A stretch of DNA of 64,000 nucleotides from Verpa conica (GCA_033030425.1 JAUFSD010000023.1:186001-250000), one strand, 5' to 3'. Positions 45,671 through 57,264 are shown, counted from the first letter of the stretch. Numbers and translations: made by a program. The notes: generated by a model from the sequence alone, not told the origin.

Positions 45671-47475
45671 TTTCCTTATTTTTTGGAGTATGCGAGTGTT
45701 TTTTTAGGTGGGTTTTTGGGTTCGTATTAGCTGTAGAATCGAGTTGGTGATGGGTTCTAGGGGGAATTCCTGAGAAGGTACTCAGGTGTTCATTAATACG
45801 TCGGGAGAGTGACACGCAAATGCGGCTCTACCCCACTTCATTGTGACACAACCAAAAGACAACTCAAACACCTAGAACCTCAAAGAGAATAGCTTCGAAC
45901 CTGAAGACTCGAAGCCAGATTAAAAGATTACGCAAAAGACATCAGCATACAGAACCTCTAGTTGGTAAGAATAAACGACTTGGTCGTTTAGCTAGTCGTT
46001 TAGCTAAATTACTACCCTTGCCAAGTGGCTCTTCTCCAAATGACTCAGCAATTTAGAAGAACCGGATTACTATTTTCAACTGGTAAGAGGATGGTAGGGA
46101 GACATGTCTGAGACGAAAAAGATTACTCCCTAGAGTTTTTTTTTATTTTTTATTTCTACCCTCTTAAGCCTAGGCACTTGGAGGGCGACCGTGCTAAGTC
46201 CCTAATAATCGAGCCAATGGGATGAAACGTATATAAAGTTATAATTCTTCTGGATAGCCTAATGGATAAGAGGTCACTAGGGCTAGGCTCGAAGAGGTTA
46301 GGCGGTTAAATCTCTCTATCTTTCTTTAGTCTTCCCTAAATCGGACTCATGTAGTTGGGCGGGGGTTATTTAGTAGGAGAGTCGTTTATTAACGATATTC
46401 AAATACATAACGGTTTTTAAGTGACTGAGTTATTTAGCAGCCGTACATGTAGGTAGTGTCTTGCGCTCCACTGCCTGAAGCGTTTTTTAAATGCTGTACA
46501 TGAGGTTAAATTATTATAACTTGAAGAGATCTCACGAGTCTGTAAAGCACTGAATCCGGCCAATCCAGCTTCCCGTACGCCCAATATGTACTTTAGCCTA
46601 GCGAAGATATCTACCACCAGATTACATCTCGCTCTACTTCAGAAAAAATTGGATAGATATTGGCCGTCCAACTAATCAGGGAGTGCTGCGCATGTTCGTA
46701 GCTTGGACAGGATAAGAGGCTCTCATCGATCTCCAGACCCTGGAAAATCTTATAATTATCCTGGATAAGACTCGTAGCTAAAATGCCTACCTACCGTATG
46801 GCAATGCCCCTTGTTCATAACCATGGATAGGTGTAACCCCGGTTTCATCCTACTAGACTGATAATTAAATGTGTTCAATCTTATCAAGGCCAAGCATCTG
46901 GAGGTAGAGAATGCTAGGTAAGAAAATCCTGAGACGTAGTCAAAATCGAGTGATAAAACATGACTACACGCTCTAAAAGCTATAATATTTAAAAATTAGG
47001 AGATAAACTGATTTATATTACGAACTCTAGATTAAATAGAATAGGAGGATAGACCTTATATAGAAATAATCCAGGTAATTACTAAATTCTTTCTATTCCA
47101 TTCCAGTATCACTTGAGTGTGGCTCACCCATCTCTTTATGAGCACAATATGGTGGTCGCTTATTCTAAATATATTGAATTGAAGAGTTTTATGATATATG
47201 TATACATACCTATAACCTTTAGAGGTAGTATGCAATATCACCTTCAAGAGCTAATTAATATGGGAATATCTACCAGAGTTCTTGGAGCCCTAGAGCTTCT
47301 AATATTTAGTATGCATTAGCTAGATCGAGCATTAGAATTTCGTTTTTACGCACGCTTGTTTGTGTTTAAGTTTATACACCTATAGGAACTTATACTAAAG
47401 ACTTTTATTGCCCGACATCTGATTCAGAAAAAGCAACAAATATTTGGAAGTTACCAGACAAGAAATAATGATATA
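45671..47475. other. AT-rich intergenic with tRNA-like relic
   Basis: No protein gene is supported. It holds a tRNA-Arg-like sequence at 46252-46321 and a 12-bp tandem duplication of TCGTTTAGCTA(G/A) near 45984-46007. Confidence 0.55.
46252..46321 (+). pseudogene. Degenerate tRNA-Arg-like sequence (tRNA relic or SINE head)
   Basis: GGATAGCCTAATGGATAAG contains a polymerase III A box typical of arginine tRNAs, and GGTTAAATCTC about 45 bp later resembles a B box. The ends GGATAG and CTATCT can pair as an acceptor stem. The anticodon arm is not well formed, so a working tRNA is unlikely; a pseudo-tRNA or tRNA-derived SINE head fits better. Confidence 0.4.
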
Positions 47476-49194
47476 TCAAAGCTTTAAACCGTCTGCCATC
47501 ACCTCGATCACCTGTTCTCGAAATACTAACCCAAGTTCCTTCAGCTGAGGATCACCCTTGCCTATTTTGAAGTCGCCCGACAAACATGTCACTACAGCTT
47601 TTGTGTATCGACTTCCCATCACTACCGGTAACTCTTCCTTGGCAATCTTGATGAGACTTTGTCTAACATATTCTGGAGATGGAACCTTTCCAGCTTTCTT
47701 CGCCTGCTCGAAGCCTGGCTTAAGCCTACTTGTGACCGTCCTCCATACACCAATTTCCAGCAGAACCACACCGAGCGCATAGAGGTCATGAAGCTTGCTG
47801 AATCTTTCTGTCGGGTACCCTTGACGAGTGGGATGACGGTAGAGGTTTCGGTCGATATCGGGGTCAAACCCAACCTCTGTAGCTGCCAGAGCAAGACGTG
47901 AGAACTCAAAGCCTGTTACATACGGTACGACTTTCGAAGGAGGTGCTGGTGTCTCATCGAAAGAAAACCCCCCTGAGTCCCCTGGAAGTAGAATTATGTT
48001 CATGCTCCGAATGCTCTTGTGGACCCACCCCGAACCATGGAGGTTTAGAATCGTCATGCACAGGTTATAAGCGAGCACGAATCTTTGCTCGAGGGGTAGA
48101 GAATTTGCAGACCTCTTTCGTGCATCAAGCTCTTCAATAAACGCATGAAGCGTCTGGAGGTTGCCGAGGCTTGCTGCTACCGCTGGAAGTTGAAAAACAA
48201 ACGCCATGCGATTCTTTTCAGGTTCATCGATATATCCAATGCATTGAAATGTGTGTAGAACTGGCGCACTAGATGATTTGGTTGAACTCTCATCTTCATC
48301 TACGAATGCAGAGTTTAGAAGTACCGTTGCCAGTGTCCGAATGTTCATCTTTACCCTAAGCAAATTCTGCCGCGCCTCTTCGTTCGTGGCGGGCGGCAAA
48401 CCGTATCCTTTGTATTCGACCGCAACAGCTTTCCCATATGGTTCCGCGTCGGTAATTAAACGCATGAGTTTTGTAGTCGAACCCTGGACGTTGTTGGAGG
48501 TCTCGAATAGTTTGCCTTCGAGAGGCGGTGCTTCCTTAATCGTCTTTGAGCGGTTCAAAATCTGCCGCTGGGCGACTTGCTCAAGCCCGGTTTTCTTCGC
48601 CGTATCGCTCTTTTGGAAGTCTTCCAATGCCGCAACATCCTTGAACCGGATAGCAAAAAGCATCGAGAATTGCATGATTTCTTTGAGCTTTTCGTTCCAT
48701 TCCTTGAACTGGGTCACAACTTCCAAAAGCTTCTTCTTATCGAACAACGACCAGTCCCAGGCTCGTAGACTCAAACTCTTTATCTTCGCTCTGAAACCTG
48801 TACTGTCGAAGTCTGTCTCTTTCCCACTAGACAGAGAGAGATCCCCAAGACTACTTTCCAAACCATCGCCTAGGATGAGTCGTTGATACGGTGGATAGTG
48901 CTTCAGCGCAAGTTTGCTGTAAACCGATAGGCTTTCTCGTAGGTGTTCGAGAATGCTCACGACTCGGAGGGGATATGTAGCGGGGAGATTCGGATCGTGG
49001 ATTATTCCTCCAGAATCTTGGTCGAGAAAGAGCTTATTGAAAGCTTCGAGGAAGAAGATTTCATGCTCGAGTTTCTTCTTGATAGCATCTTTGTCTGAGT
49101 CGTAGTCTTTAACGTCCTGGACGACTTCGTACACGAAGAGTGCTAGGTTGTAGGCCTCGCGGAAAACAGTTATGGAGAAGCCAATCGCCTCCAT
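47476..49194 (-). CDS. HeLo-domain protein with C-terminal pseudokinase
   Basis: Single-exon 572-residue protein. Residues 1 to about 215 match the HeLo (HET-s/LopB) prion-inhibition and propagation domain, an alpha-helical bundle that in HET-S acts as a membrane-targeting death effector. Residues about 225-560 have a protein-kinase-like fold in which the catalytic residues are lost: the HRD motif is HKS (392-394) and the DFG motif is GFEF (428-431). The helix-F region (HDLYALGVVLLEIGVW) and a VAVEYK strand lysine are kept. It is therefore a pseudokinase, more likely a sensor or switch than an enzyme. HeLo proteins take part in heterokaryon incompatibility and regulated cell death in ascomycetes. 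It is divergent from, and 441 bp away from, the kinase-ankyrin gene, so shared regulation and function are plausible. No amyloid motif is obvious at its C-terminus. Confidence 0.88.
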   Translation of the reverse strand: MEAIGFSITVFREAYNLALFVYEVVQDVKDYDSDKDAIKKKLEHEIFFLEAFNKLFLDQDSGGIIHDPNLPATYPLRVVSILEHLRESLSVYSKLALKHYPPYQRLILGDGLESSLGDLSLSSGKETDFDSTGFRAKIKSLSLRAWDWSLFDKKKLLEVVTQFKEWNEKLKEIMQFSMLFAIRFKDVAALEDFQKSDTAKKTGLEQVAQRQILNRSKTIKEAPPLEGKLFETSNNVQGSTTKLMRLITDAEPYGKAVAVEYKGYGLPPATNEEARQNLLRVKMNIRTLATVLLNSAFVDEDESSTKSSSAPVLHTFQCIGYIDEPEKNRMAFVFQLPAVAASLGNLQTLHAFIEELDARKRSANSLPLEQRFVLAYNLCMTILNLHGSGWVHKSIRSMNIILLPGDSGGFSFDETPAPPSKVVPYVTGFEFSRLALAATEVGFDPDIDRNLYRHPTRQGYPTERFSKLHDLYALGVVLLEIGVWRTVTSRLKPGFEQAKKAGKVPSPEYVRQSLIKIAKEELPVVMGSRYTKAVVTCLSGDFKIGKGDPQLKELGLVFREQVIEVMADGLKL

Positions 49195-49635
49195 GGTTTT
49201 TCTTTCCTCAAAGATATCTGAGAGTGTAGACCTGGTAAGCTATGAGAGGGGAAGTGGACGGAATTTGAGGCTTATGATACAGAACCCCTTGGTAGGTGAC
49301 CCTATAGCAACAAATAAAAAGTACCAATTATCAGTATCTATGATGTAAGAGCGGGGAATGATATTAGCTTACCAACTGTAGTGTAACTCGAGCCTTGTTA
49401 ATGGCAGCATCGAGTGAGATTCTCTAATTCATAAATTGCTTTTCCAGCAAAGCTGGGGTTGGTACTTGGGCAAAGATGGACAGTTCTGATAGGTGACCTC
49501 CGGAAGTCGCACAGCCAAACAGATCCCGCAGCTTTCCCCGCGCGCCCAGATTTCAATAATGATAATCTGCGCGGAGAAAATCGATATTGAAAGATAATAG
49601 AGCTGCGACAGAAAACGAAATTTAGCAAGCCCAGG
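49195..49635. promoter_or_regulatory. Shared divergent promoter of HeLo and kinase-ankyrin genes
   Basis: This 441-bp gap separates the start codons of two outward-facing genes, so both promoters must overlap or abut here. I see no certain TATA box or known operator. Short frames inside are shadows. Confidence 0.6.
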
Positions 49636-52600
49636 ATGTCGGAAGATTTTGATGATCTCTTTGCCGACGACGCGACTTTTTCTCCATACGAATCTGAAAA
49701 CACCAACACACTAAAGGATGATGATTTTGATTGGTTCAATGTCGATACGAGTTTACAGGTAAGAAACCGAGACTGTTTCTTCAGTAGACTTCTGTGAGCG
49801 GAACTGATAAATAATCAAAAGGACGAGCATAACCCCCCAGAACCCTCGACGGGGGGAGAAGATTGGTTCTTCGAATCATCTACTCCTAGTTATGGGTCGA
49901 GGACGGGGAGCATCTTCGACGACATGATTCTCTCGACGAGGAATGGTAGCTCACGCCAGGTGATGACTTCTCTCTCCGATTTTACCAGGACCCTCGCAAA
50001 AATGGGAGTTGAAGGTCCAATACAATTGGAAGGTGCCAATCTTGACCGAACTGGGCGGGTTATCGGTGTCGGTACTCAGTTCACTGTATTTATTGGTACC
50101 AAAGATAATTCTGTAATGAAACGCGTCAATAGGATCTTAATAGATCCTGATGTCACCGAAGTTTCGAGGAGCGATCAACTTCGCTCTTACTTTCGGACCT
50201 TGGAGCTTGAGATTCTCTCACTTTGCCATCCGCCGTTAAGGGAACATCGTAACATAGTCGATTTGATTTCATGGGGATATGATTATCCGACTCCTGACCC
50301 GTCAACGCGTCTTCCAGTTTTGATTATGGAGAGGGCGATGGCTTCCCTATCCGATTTCCTACAAAAAGATACGACATCCGAAGGAACCCGCTTGAGTTGG
50401 GAGATTAAGCACCAACTTTGCCTCGACATTTCGGATGGCCTAGAGGTAATGCACAAATATAATATCGTTCATGGAGACATTAAACCCGATAATGTACTTG
50501 TGTTCAAGCAAGACAATCCGAACGTACCGTACTTGGGAAAATTAAGCGATTTTGGGGTTTGTATCTCGATGGAACAATCCTCTAGTCTAAGCTTTAATTC
50601 TTATCTGGGTACTCCTGGGTGGATACCTGCTGAGGTGATTGAATACCAGGAAGAGCTACATGGAAAATTCTCACCAGAACTTCTTCTGAAGTGTGACAGT
50701 TTTTCATATGGTATGGTGGTACTTTCAGTTCTAATGACTTGTGGGCAGCCTCCATTCGGAGATCTTGGAGACGACGAGGTGGAGATTGGAGAAGAGTCAC
50801 CGTACGAGAAAGCGATGGGCATAATCTGTGGAAATGAAGACCAATCATTTCCAGCATCTTTACGGAGCAAATTAATGAGCCTATGTAGAGCTTTGCTAAA
50901 GGAGAAGCCGCAAGACCGGGCAGATATAAACAATCTTTTGTTGGCTGATAATAGTAAGGGCTACAACGATTGGTATAGGCTCCTTCCACTGTAATTTTAT
51001 TTATTGTGGTCTGAGTAAACAATTCCTCATACATTTATTCTTACAGGGCCGCTGCCAGAGAAATTGCCGGAAAACGAACTCGCGCTGGGGCTGAAGGAAA
51101 AACAAATGAGATTAAGAGAGAATCTGCCTACTGGATCGGACTCGAACGTGCAGTTTTTGAACAACTCGAAAAAAATTATATAGAAACAAAGACCAGTGGT
51201 GGTCCAGAATTCCCTAGCGAGACTCTCTTTGGAATGGCCATGTGTCTCACAGTAAACCGTAGTCCTGGATTCAGGGAAAAGATTTTGGATTATATGGGGG
51301 AGGCCGCTAAAGCATCGTATTTTCCGGCTCAAGCCATCATAAAGAGACTTTATGAAGCACATGAACAGCCTTTAGTTACTATCGCAGATGACCAGTTATT
51401 AGAGACATGGCTATTCAACGCTGCCTCCACCGGATCCCTTATAGCCGCGGATGACCTTGCAAAGTCCAACCCGAGCCTTCTCCAAAAGGCCAAAGCTTCG
51501 TTCCGGAAAGCGGGAGGTTACAACGACGAATTCTCCAACATAACGGGCCTCCGGGATCAGTTTTCCAATCTTACCATCGATATCGCACGGAAATTATGTG
51601 ATGATAAGGGGAATGTGGAATTTCTAGTAGATCTAGACGGAAACAGGCTACTCCATGTTGCAGCAATTTTCGATAAGCCAGATGTTATCCAATACCTCGT
51701 GAAGGAACGAGGAGCAGCGGTCAATCCACAGAACGACAAAGGAGAAACACCACTTTATAAAGCTTGCCTTGCGGGTCACCACTCCACAGTAGAAACCCTC
51801 ATTACGTTATCCGCTGATGCATCTATTACTTCTGGGCAATATAAAAAATCACCATTGCACTGGATCTTCAACTTTGAGGAGCAGCACATACCTCATATCG
51901 CACAACTCCTCGTTTTCAAAGGGAAAGCTGAAGTCGATGCAGTTGTGGCTTCCGAAAAGGCCGGGATATACGAGAAGCACATACCATCCGAACACTTCCC
52001 CTTCCACTGGCCTTTCGGTACCCCTCTTCACTGGGCAGCTTCAGCACGGTCTATTACAGCTATAGATACTCTCCTTAATCTCGGGGCAGATATCAACGCT
52101 GTTGACTCCAAGGTAGAGAACGCAGCGCAAACGGCATTAGCTATGGCAGCACGCCGAGGTGATAGCGAGGTCGTGCAATATCTTCTTAAAAGGGGAGCGA
52201 GCGCAAAGAAAATCGATGGTCTAGGCCGAAATCCTTTCCATATGATGTCCTTGGACTACACGGCCTCGAATCGGCTTTTTAGACTCTGGGATGGCTTTGA
52301 ATCATGGGTTTATAATGGCTCATATGAAAACCACCTTCATGAAGTACGAGAGTGTATCTTTTCAATTCTAAAAGCTGGCGGAGATTTGGATCTCAGGAGA
52401 GGTACGGCTGAGAAACCATGGAAGGCGCCCTTAATTGATGCCTCAGAGGCAAAAAAATGTGCCGTAGCACTTGCACTATTGGAAGCTGGTGCCGATGCGA
52501 ATTGCCTAGATCCTGGCTCCCGACAGCCTTTACACATCTGGGCAAGTGTCGAAAACCAGTTGTTGGCATATCCTGAGGGTTTCTCAGTCCTGTTCAAACA

Positions 52601-53348
52601 ACTGGTCGAGCGTACGAAAGACCTAGATGCAAAGGGAGGGTACTTAGACGAGACAGTTATTCACAGAGTCGTCAATGCTCCAGGTTCTATAACAAGAGCT
52701 GAATTTGAGGAGAGAATCCGGCTTCTCACCACTCATAATCCCCCGGCAAATATTAATGCCTTTGACAAATATGGTAAAACACCGTTGATGCTAGCGCTCG
52801 AGGACCGAGACCCCGGGGAAGCAGTAGCACGTTCAGGAATCCTACTTCGCTATAAAGCGCGCATAGACCTCAGTGGGGACAATAGGAGAAAGGACCTCAT
52901 ATTCATCATTTGCTCCAACCCCATCCTCACAGACTCTGAATCACATAATCTCCTAGAAAATCTCCTACTAGACTACAGTGATGCCGAGAAACTTCAGATG
53001 GTTAGTTCTTCGATCTCCAGGATCCGCGACACAGAAATTACAGCCCTTTCAGCAGCTATACAAGTAGGGAAGTTCAACTGTGTCAAGTACCTGCTTGAAC
53101 TTGGCATGGATCCTAACGCCATTGATAAAGAGCGTTCTACAGCCCTCGACTGGGCATTGGTTGGTGGTGAGCGAATAAGACGTAGGCTCCTAGACGTCAT
53201 TATAGACAGATTCACTGTTAGTGAGCGAAAAGAGGCGATTGAGAATGGCTCGGCGTTTTGTGTGAGGGTCAAAGACGATGGATTGCGTCAGTTACTCTCT
53301 CGATTTCCCATAACTTCAATATCCGAAGATTTAGGAACTAACTCTTGA
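49636..53348 (+). CDS. Serine/threonine kinase fused to ankyrin repeats
   Basis: Three exons: 49636-49758, 49822-50972 and 51047-53348, with introns of 63 and 74 bp, giving 1191 residues. The second intron removes a stop (at 50992-50994) at the kinase end. Its junction makes one Trp codon and opens the upstream sequence to AAREIAGKRT, so kinase and ankyrin parts are one protein. The kinase core (about 115-400) keeps all motifs: glycine loop VIGVGTQF, Lys141, HGDIKPDN with catalytic Asp260, DFG at 284-286, PAE at 310-312 and Asp333. HGD in place of HRD makes it a non-RD kinase. A helical linker (about 426-610) precedes ankyrin repeats (about 615-1150). The acidic N-terminus carries two similar aromatic motifs, DFDWFN and GEDWFFES. 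The architecture recalls animal RIPK4/ANKK1. Function is inferred: signalling with the divergent HeLo-pseudokinase neighbour. Confidence 0.87.
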
Positions 53349-53364
53349 ATGACTTCTTTAGTTT

Positions 53365-53655
53365 TTGGTGACTATGATGTTAAACGCAAGCCCTTTACAT
53401 ACCACTCACATCCGGAAGGAAGACTTAGCTAACTTATTACCTTTAGCCGAAAATTACTTCGCTCTCCCGAAAATCATAAATTACCTGGTCTCTGTGGGTG
53501 CCAAGCGGTCTAAGGATTTGGTTGCGGATGGGCGCCAGACCCCTAATCCTACCGAATGGGATAAAGAGCTCACTGAATATACAGATGGGTGGTTTATTGC
53601 GGAAAGTCAACCATACTATGAAGAATGGAAGGCAATGTACGCTCTCTGCTGCTAG
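53365..53655 (+). CDS. Possible last exon of the kinase-ankyrin gene, or remnant
   Basis: A 90-odd codon frame starts 17 bp after the kinase-ankyrin stop (first ATG 53374). It contains an ankyrin-like piece (ALPKIINYLVSVGAK) and then a coding-like acidic, Trp- and Tyr-rich tail. It may be a 3' exon: an intron from 53268 (weak GTCAAA donor) to 53361 (TTTAG) would join it in frame and skip the TGA. Otherwise it is the tail of an older, longer version. Confidence 0.35.
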   Translation: MVTMMLNASPLHTTHIRKEDLANLLPLAENYFALPKIINYLVSVGAKRSKDLVADGRQTPNPTEWDKELTEYTDGWFIAESQPYYEEWKAMYALCC

Positions 53656-53773
53656 AAGTAGAGGTACTAAGTCAAAGATGTATGGGCGTTCATTTGTGCG
53701 TACCCCTGGGGAATGCTTAAATCCATTTGCAGCTGAAATGTACATATATAGCTATATACGGTTAGATGAACTA

Positions 53774-54358
53774 TGGTGCACACGGTTATAAAGGCCGGTG
53801 TACCGCGATTTGAAGCCAATATTCCAACACCAATAATAGCCAGAGTCCCCCAAGAAAAGTTTGAAAGGTTTGTATTGTACTTTTAAAGGTCTCCAATTTT
53901 TTATAGCCTAACCAGAGCTATGGTTGTTGTAGAATAAAACTTCAATTTTAGGTGAAAAAAGGTCATGTAGAACGTTCTCCATTATACACTATACATGATC
54001 ATATATACTTAGACAGAAATTTCTAAAGAATTATATATGAGAGGTATCTTGTGTATTGAAAGTACAGTACACTCCCGTTATAAGAATACGGTACACCGGT
54101 TCATAGTCGGTTTAGGTAGGTTATATGCATGCGCTATAAGAATAAGTGGTCTATAAGAATATGAAATCTCGGTCCCAAGCGTATTCCTGTATCCAGGTGC
54201 TTTAGTATACTATTAAAAGTAATTTTAGCATAGATATCTAAATATTCTTTTAGTGGATGAAGCAGCCAAAAGATTTGGCATGCTTGGGCTGCTTGGGGCA
54301 TAATAGGAGTGTTCCAGATGCAAAATTTGCCGGTACACCTTTATGGCCGTGCGCACCA
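53774..54358. mobile_element. 585-bp MITE with about 80-bp imperfect TIRs and TA duplication
   Basis: The left end TGGTGCACACGGTTATAAAG matches the inverted right end TGGTGCGCACGGCCATAAAG. Similarity then continues with gaps through TGTACCG and on to about AATAATAGCC (left, near 53840) and TATTATGCCC (right, inverted, near 54296). TA flanks both tips (53772-53773 and 54359-54360). The interior includes ACAGTACACTCCCGTTATA near 54065, which resembles the end of another TA-type element and may be a nested insertion. Non-coding. Confidence 0.82.
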
Positions 54359-57264
54359 TACTTAAATTAAGTATCTACACAAGATAGTGCCACCTACACG
54401 ATTATAGCTACATAAAAAGTATCTTACTTTATAAACCAAGCAATTTCGCAGGATAGGCAAAGCTGGTAGGGGATAAGGTAGTGATTTCTCTACTAAAACT
54501 ACTGGTTTATTACCCATATATTCTGTTTCGTATTTTCGCTTTTTTCTACGAATTAGTCGAATGAATTTATTTATTGATAGATTTTATTGGGATATTATCG
54601 TATCTAAGAGACTATATATACTTAATCAATTAAACACAAAAAAAAAACCCCTGGTGGTAGGTACATGAAATATCACTCGAGAATATAGCCCACTATTAGA
54701 GTGACTTCCCAAATAGGCTATGGGCAAGCTATATAGCAGCTAGTCATGGTATCATATAGGTGGTGGGGGTAACCGAGGTTGCGCCAAGGCAGTGCTAGAA
54801 GCTCGGCATATATAGAGGCTTTATAGGTACCTCCGAGGTAGATCGGTCAAGTCAGTCGTCTATTTGCTGAAGTATACGAGGCCAATGATAGCGAATAATA
54901 AACCGTAGTTTATTTATATACTGAGGTCTTCAGTTCTAGGTATTTAAGATATAGTAGGGTCTATGTACTAGACATCTCTAAGATGCTATTTACACTATAT
55001 ATGGTTGTCTTCACCCCCGATGGGCGTTTGCGAACGCGATATTCTCATAGGGTAAATATCTTGATAGATAGCTACATTTAATTCCCTTGAGAGCGAGAAT
55101 ATATAAAGTGATTGCCCTAATAGGTCGACTTAACATTTTTGACGATCCTTTGATCAACAAATTCATTCCTGAGGATTATCAAGTGTATCTCCTACTTTTT
55201 TTTATCCACCCGATTCAATAAACTTGATGTCCCGGCCGAAAATAAAACATATACTAGCAACTGAATCCAGTACTGGTAACTCTGTCAATAAGAATACCCT
55301 CAAGAAAAGTTCTCGGTATTCCTATAAGGGGGAATATCCTCATTGGCAGTATTCTTATAGGCAGAATTGCCTATATAGAAGATTTGAGCCTGATCCAGAA
55401 AAAACTTTCCTAGGAGGTTACCCGGCTTTAAACCTGCTTTGCTTTCGAGTGTTGTACTTGGCGTCGTGCCCACTTAGTGTGGACATATGTTCTGGCAAGT
55501 TCTCTTAAAGCGCATGGTGAAGTTTTACCTGCATAGGCAATAGTGGATATACAGAATGAAATATCAAGAAGGAAACAAGCCGGTAGTTCGAGACCTTTAG
55601 ATGTCTTGGTGAGAGATAGAGCTACCGATAGAAACACAGAGAGAGAGGCCTATTGAAGGCTTTAGCCGATTTAGGTTGAAGAATTCTTGCCCAGATTTAG
55701 TGAGAGCGACAGCTAATCCCGTAGGAATATATGAGCAACAAAATAGAACTTGGTAATAGGCTCTTTTCAGCCCTCTCAAGGCCAGAGTAGTATACTGTTA
55801 CTCAAGAGTTGTATCGTTGTTAATACTATAGCCGATAATAACGGTAATGATGATGATACAGGAAACCTCGGGTTGCTCGAATCAATCCTTATTCCCGCTT
55901 CTCTTCCTATATTTTTTTTCTTTCTCTTAGTCTATTTAGCCGACTCTTTTACTCTCAGCAAAGCCAAGACGCAAGGAGACGGGAGTGAAGAAATAGAGTA
56001 TGGTGCATAGAAACGAAATTCTCAAACAAATACGAATGATTGTAGTTCGAAGGTCTCAAGAGCTCCACTCGTAGACAGATGTGGATACTGTGGGTCCATA
56101 TTGCAGATATTTATGCCTAGATTTCTTAGCTTAGAAATCTATGACCGGAGGTTTAATAGAACCGACAGATCTATAGGCTCGCAACCAACGTTCGTAACCA
56201 ACAGATGTACCCAGATATCTGGATAGCCTTCCCCCCACCCCCCACTCCTCCCTCATGAAAAATGTGCCGAAGGCATTATAAGTGGCTATTGTTCCACGTT
56301 CATGACTGCCGATTATGCACGTATGGTACATACTGCAAGAATAACCTCCCGTGGCCGCATAGCCACAAATTCAAACAAATAAGGCAAAGATCCGCAGACT
56401 CGTGAGTAAGTATTAGTATAGGGGTTGTTTTTTTCTTTTCTTTTCTTTTTTTCCCCCCTCCCTCCCTATCTAGCTACCCTAATATAAAAAAAAGTCTCCG
56501 GATGTGCAGTACCGGAAAAACATACAATCTCCACCCTCCGGTAGATATTTCTCCCGCCTTTCTCCTCCTCCTCCATTCCAGAGCTCGGTTCGATTAAAAT
56601 GGCTCAATGATCTAGGTCTTTCCTACTGTGGGGAGGGGAATGGGGAGGGGAATGAAGGAACGAAGGAAGGAAGGTGGTAGAAGTGCTGTTTTAGGCTTGG
56701 CTACGGGTTTTCGGGGTTGAGGGTTCCGCAGGTATGTGGTCGATCTCGTTTTTAAGCATTTCGACGGGTGATCTACACTGATCAAATGTTGCGCTGATAC
56801 CTGTAAGGCACACAGCAACTTTGATTGTTCGGATGAAGAAGCGTTGGGATGTCTACCGGAGCCACTTCCGGGGGGAGGTGTTACTTCCAACGAACAACAA
56901 CAACCAACGCCGTACCAATACAGCCGAGAACCTTGAGACGTTATGATTTGGCCGGTCGGTCGGGCAAAATCGGACGTACGAATACGAGTCCAGGGCGAAC
57001 TCGAAAGGGTGAGGGCTGTGAGGTTTCTAAATCGAACTACGTTGGCACATATCCTAGCTCGCAGATCGGATCTCCCAATAGTTTCGGTCGAATGCCTCTT
57101 TAGTATTCAAAAGAAACAGTGCAGCAACATGCTGTGACCACAAACTTAACGTGGTGGGGTATAAGAGAGTCCTCGCAGATTATATATATGCACCCATTGT
57201 TCAATGTGGCCTCGGGCCCAAACATATATATCATAATCACTGCTTGCTGCTGATTCGATACAAA

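Noticed and set aside
48251..48886. 211-codon plus-strand frame
   Set aside because: Antisense shadow of the HeLo-pseudokinase gene.
55428..55779. Two overlapping minus-strand frames
   Set aside because: They look slightly coding-like in composition but match no family I know and lie in repeat-rich DNA.
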